Shown here piece by piece: positions 13,259 to 15,661 of a stretch of 15,661 bases of DNA. The position numbers were made by a program, and so were the translations under genes. Position 1 is the stretch's first letter, and each line of letters starts with the position of its first letter. The DNA is from Bacteroidota bacterium (GTDB lineage: Bacteria; Bacteroidota; Bacteroidia; UKL13-3), in NCBI GenBank assembly GCA_010027395.1, contig RGVD01000034.1, positions 1 to 15,661 on the forward strand, given 5' to 3'. The notes beneath the pieces are model-generated. The model was not told the DNA's origin. It saw only the letters and a list, made by a program, of their open reading frames with translations, and did not search any database.

Positions 13259-15094
13259 ATGAAAAAAATATTATTCCTCATCTTCACCTTCTCATTTCAA
13301 CATTTTTTGTTTGCTCAAAATGTGAAAGATTTTTTACAACATAGAAGTACTGAGATAAAATATACTGATGATAAAATTACGCTGAATGCCCCATTGCAAA
13401 AGGCTTCAAACAATATGGATATATTTGCAAACGAAGCGAAATCTTACTTAGTAAGCCACAATTCAAAACTTAATAATCCCAATATTAATTTAAAATTGCA
13501 ATCTTCCATACAATCATTGTTGGGATATCATTTTCAATTTATTCAAACCTATAAAGACATCGAAGTATACCAATCAACCATAAAAATAAACATCAATTTT
13601 GATGGTAAAATCATCTCTATTTCCGATAACTTATTTGATGCGAGCAATTGGAGTGACAGCTATTTCCCAAATACAAATTCAAATTCAAATCAACAGAAAT
13701 TATGGGTTTTTGATGGAGATAAATTGATACCAACTTTATCAGAAAAAATCAAATCACTATTTGGATTAAAAGACAATGTGATTAAACATGCTACAAGCAA
13801 AGAAACCCTTTATTCAGAAGCATTGCATTTAGGCTTTGATAAAAAAGATACTTTGGTGGCTGCTAAAATTTTCAACCCTGATCCAATCTCCATGATTAAT
13901 GCCAAATACAATGACCCTTGGCCAGACAAAACAGGGAGATGGGTGGATAGCAGCCATGCCGATTACCCTGCTATTAATAACCAAAGAAGAGATGTGTTAT
14001 TACCAATCAGATTTGAAAATGACAGCTTCATTATGGAAAATGAGTATGCAATTAGCTTAGATATTGAGAGTCCTAAAATTCCAGTCTACACCTCTCCTAA
14101 TTCAAATTTTGATTTCACTCGCGCAAGTTCAGCATTCAAAGAAGAAATGGTGCTTTATCATATCCACCATTATCAAACTTACATGAGAAGTATTGGAATT
14201 AGTAACTTAACCAATTACCAATTACATGTTGATGCGCATGGCAGAGGTGATGATAATTCAAGCTTTTCGTTTGGAGATCCTCCATTTTATTTAATTTTTG
14301 GAACGGGTGGTGTACCTGATGCTGAAGATGCTGACGTGATTAATCATGAATACACCCATGCTTGCATAAACTCAATTGCACCAAAGACCATAGACCCAAC
14401 AAACCCTAATGATAGATTATCTTTAGAAGAAGGAAGCTGTGATTTTATTGCCACACAGTTTTCAAAAATGCAAACCACCAATAATTGGCGTTGGTTTGCT
14501 AATTGGGATGGTTACTTTTGGTCGGGTAATACCAATGGTGGTAGAAATACAAACTCCTCAAAAGTATATTCAAGCAATCTTTCTCCTACTGATATATATG
14601 GCAATTCAGTTATCTGGTCGGGGTTCTTAAATGACATGGCTGAATGCACCGGTACAGAAGTAGCCTTTAAGTTATTCTTTAGCGCTGCATCTATGCTTCA
14701 ATTGAATACGGATATGCCACAGGCTGCTAAATTGGTTTTGTTGGCAGACAGCATGCTTTATAATCAATCTCACACCTCTTGTATTAAATCGGCCATATCA
14801 GCAAGAGCATTGGATATAAACACCTCTATAGCCAATAGCATTCCTTCAAATGAATATAATTTATACAACACACAAGAATTTTCTCAAAACAAAGGAGATG
14901 CAGAATTGGTATTAAACAATGCTAAAATTAAGACCATTCAAATATATTCGAGCAATGGACAACTTTTAAACAAGATAGATGTAAATACCTACAATGCCAA
15001 GTTCAAAGCAGAAGATTTCAAATCAGGTTTGTACTTTGTTGATATCATGGATAGCCAAAATAGAACAACTAAATTTAAGTTAATCAAATTCTAA
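13259..15094 (+). CDS. Secreted M36/M4-like (fungalysin/thermolysin-type) metallopeptidase with T9SS sorting domain
   Basis: The start is ATG 13259, 2 nt after the YigZ stop; the in-frame TTG at 13253 only adds two residues ahead of the signal peptide (1-20, ending FAQ). Residues about 60-130 form an FTP-like propeptide (GYHFQFIQTYKDIEVY, then FDGKIISISDN). A family-typical block FDFTRASSAF plus YHIHHYQTY follows (about 285-308). The zinc site is H363-E364-Y-T-H367 with third ligand Glu391 in EEGSCD (Glu391 to Asp395 keeps the thermolysin ExxxD spacing). Where relatives have a second catalytic His before an xIWS segment, this protein reads D-I-Y447-G-N-S-V-I-W. Residues about 555-611 are a type A T9SS sorting domain (IYSSNGQLL, then FKSGLYFVDI, ending KFKLIKF), so it should cross the outer membrane by T9SS and be anchored or released. 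Of 611 residues, the catalytic part ends near 530. Activity is uncertain given Tyr447. Confidence 0.88.
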   Translation: MKKILFLIFTFSFQHFLFAQNVKDFLQHRSTEIKYTDDKITLNAPLQKASNNMDIFANEAKSYLVSHNSKLNNPNINLKLQSSIQSLLGYHFQFIQTYKDIEVYQSTIKININFDGKIISISDNLFDASNWSDSYFPNTNSNSNQQKLWVFDGDKLIPTLSEKIKSLFGLKDNVIKHATSKETLYSEALHLGFDKKDTLVAAKIFNPDPISMINAKYNDPWPDKTGRWVDSSHADYPAINNQRRDVLLPIRFENDSFIMENEYAISLDIESPKIPVYTSPNSNFDFTRASSAFKEEMVLYHIHHYQTYMRSIGISNLTNYQLHVDAHGRGDDNSSFSFGDPPFYLIFGTGGVPDAEDADVINHEYTHACINSIAPKTIDPTNPNDRLSLEEGSCDFIATQFSKMQTTNNWRWFANWDGYFWSGNTNGGRNTNSSKVYSSNLSPTDIYGNSVIWSGFLNDMAECTGTEVAFKLFFSAASMLQLNTDMPQAAKLVLLADSMLYNQSHTSCIKSAISARALDINTSIANSIPSNEYNLYNTQEFSQNKGDAELVLNNAKIKTIQIYSSNGQLLNKIDVNTYNAKFKAEDFKSGLYFVDIMDSQNRTTKFKLIKF

Positions 15095-15108
15095 ACTGGC
15101 AATTAGAG

Positions 15109-15603
15109 GTGAATCCTGATTATCTTAAAATATTAGAAAACGCTAGAAAGAAATCATCTGAAAATAAAAAGTTTTTAGATAAGCTCAAGACCAAAAAGCC
15201 AAAGGATTTAGATATTGTTACAAATAATCTGAATGATGAAGCATTTGAAAAGATTAATTGTTTGGATTGTGCCAATTGTTGTCAAACAACAGGACCTCTC
15301 CTACTAAACAAAGACATTGATCGATTGGCTGCAGAACTCAAATTGAAACCTTCAATTTTCACAGAAAAGTATTTAAAAATAGATGAAGACAATGATTATG
15401 TTTTCAGCACTTTGCCTTGCCCTTTTTTAGGTAGCGATCACTATTGTCATGTTTATGAGTCAAGACCTAATGCTTGTAGAGAATTTCCGCATACACAGCA
15501 AAGAAACATTTTGCAAAAACTAAAAATAACCTATCACAATACTCACATCTGTCCAGCAGTATCCTTGGTGGTAGAAGGATTGAAGCAAAAATATGTACTA
15601 TAA
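15109..15603 (+). CDS. YkgJ-family cysteine-cluster protein
   Basis: This 164-residue cytoplasmic protein starts with GTG at 15109; the reading NPDYLKILENARKK is the usual family N-terminus and no better ATG exists. After a charged helix (1-45) it carries eight cysteines: C51-x2-C54-x2-C57-C58, then C104, C113, C123 and C148. The contexts CANCCQTTGP, LPCPFL, YCHVYESRPNACREFP and HICPA match the CxxCxxCC zinc/iron-binding family PF03692 (YkgJ). The metal and the function of this family are not established. It lies 14 nt after the metallopeptidase gene and is the last gene of the plus-strand cluster visible here; the final 58 bases after it hold no feature I can define. Confidence 0.9.
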   Translation: MNPDYLKILENARKKSSENKKFLDKLKTKKPKDLDIVTNNLNDEAFEKINCLDCANCCQTTGPLLLNKDIDRLAAELKLKPSIFTEKYLKIDEDNDYVFSTLPCPFLGSDHYCHVYESRPNACREFPHTQQRNILQKLKITYHNTHICPAVSLVVEGLKQKYVL

Positions 15604-15661
15604 AACTAGCCGTAAATGCTTGTCATATATTAGGTTTGAGGCAATTTTAACCTATTTAAGA

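Overview
The window reads as a chromosomal segment of a Bacteroidota bacterium. Four things point there: a C-terminal type IX secretion (T9SS) sorting domain on a secreted metallopeptidase (13259-15094); a large secreted fibronectin-III-like repeat protein with an SAQ-type signal peptide; promoter boxes of the Bacteroidota type TAnnTTTG; and AT-rich intergenic DNA with few Shine-Dalgarno sequences. A Chitinophagia/Sphingobacteriia-like lineage is plausible, but the sequence alone does not settle it. I see no tRNA, rRNA, CRISPR array, insertion sequence, phage gene or recognisable defence system.

Layout, left to right. (1) 1-2275, minus strand: the first 758 codons of a giant secreted protein with four repeats of about 115-125 residues; its C-terminus lies off the left edge. 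(2) 2424-2666, plus: a tiny putative lipoprotein. (3) 5413-2694, minus: a fatty-acid-hydroxylase/sterol-desaturase-family membrane protein, then an exported class-C beta-lactamase-fold serine hydrolase 53 bp downstream. (4) 5414-5836: 423 bp of noncoding DNA holding several hairpins, including two mutually inverted copies of a roughly 27-nt palindromic element, and a strong intrinsic terminator. (5) 10621-5837, minus: prmC, a periplasmic M16 peptidase of about 980 residues, and cdsA, ending at that terminator. (6) 10731-15603, plus: a tightly packed five-gene cluster, ribD, an EamA transporter, a YigZ/IMPACT protein, an M36/M4-like T9SS-sorted metallopeptidase and a YkgJ-family cysteine-cluster protein. 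Its genes overlap by 4 and 14 nt or are separated by 2 and 14 nt.

Most genes are housekeeping or envelope functions: phospholipid precursor synthesis (cdsA), release-factor methylation (prmC), riboflavin synthesis (ribD) and secreted or periplasmic peptidases. No shared pathway is evident; the plus-strand cluster looks like an operon of convenience held together by translational coupling.

The most interesting signals are regulatory and structural. Four genes carry a TAnnTTTG-like box only 4-7 nt before the start codon, which predicts leaderless or nearly leaderless mRNAs. A near-perfect 27-nt palindrome sits between the divergent prmC and ribD. An inverted pair of small palindromes lies downstream of cdsA. 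The T9SS metallopeptidase keeps its zinc ligands but appears to have Tyr where the family's second catalytic His is expected.
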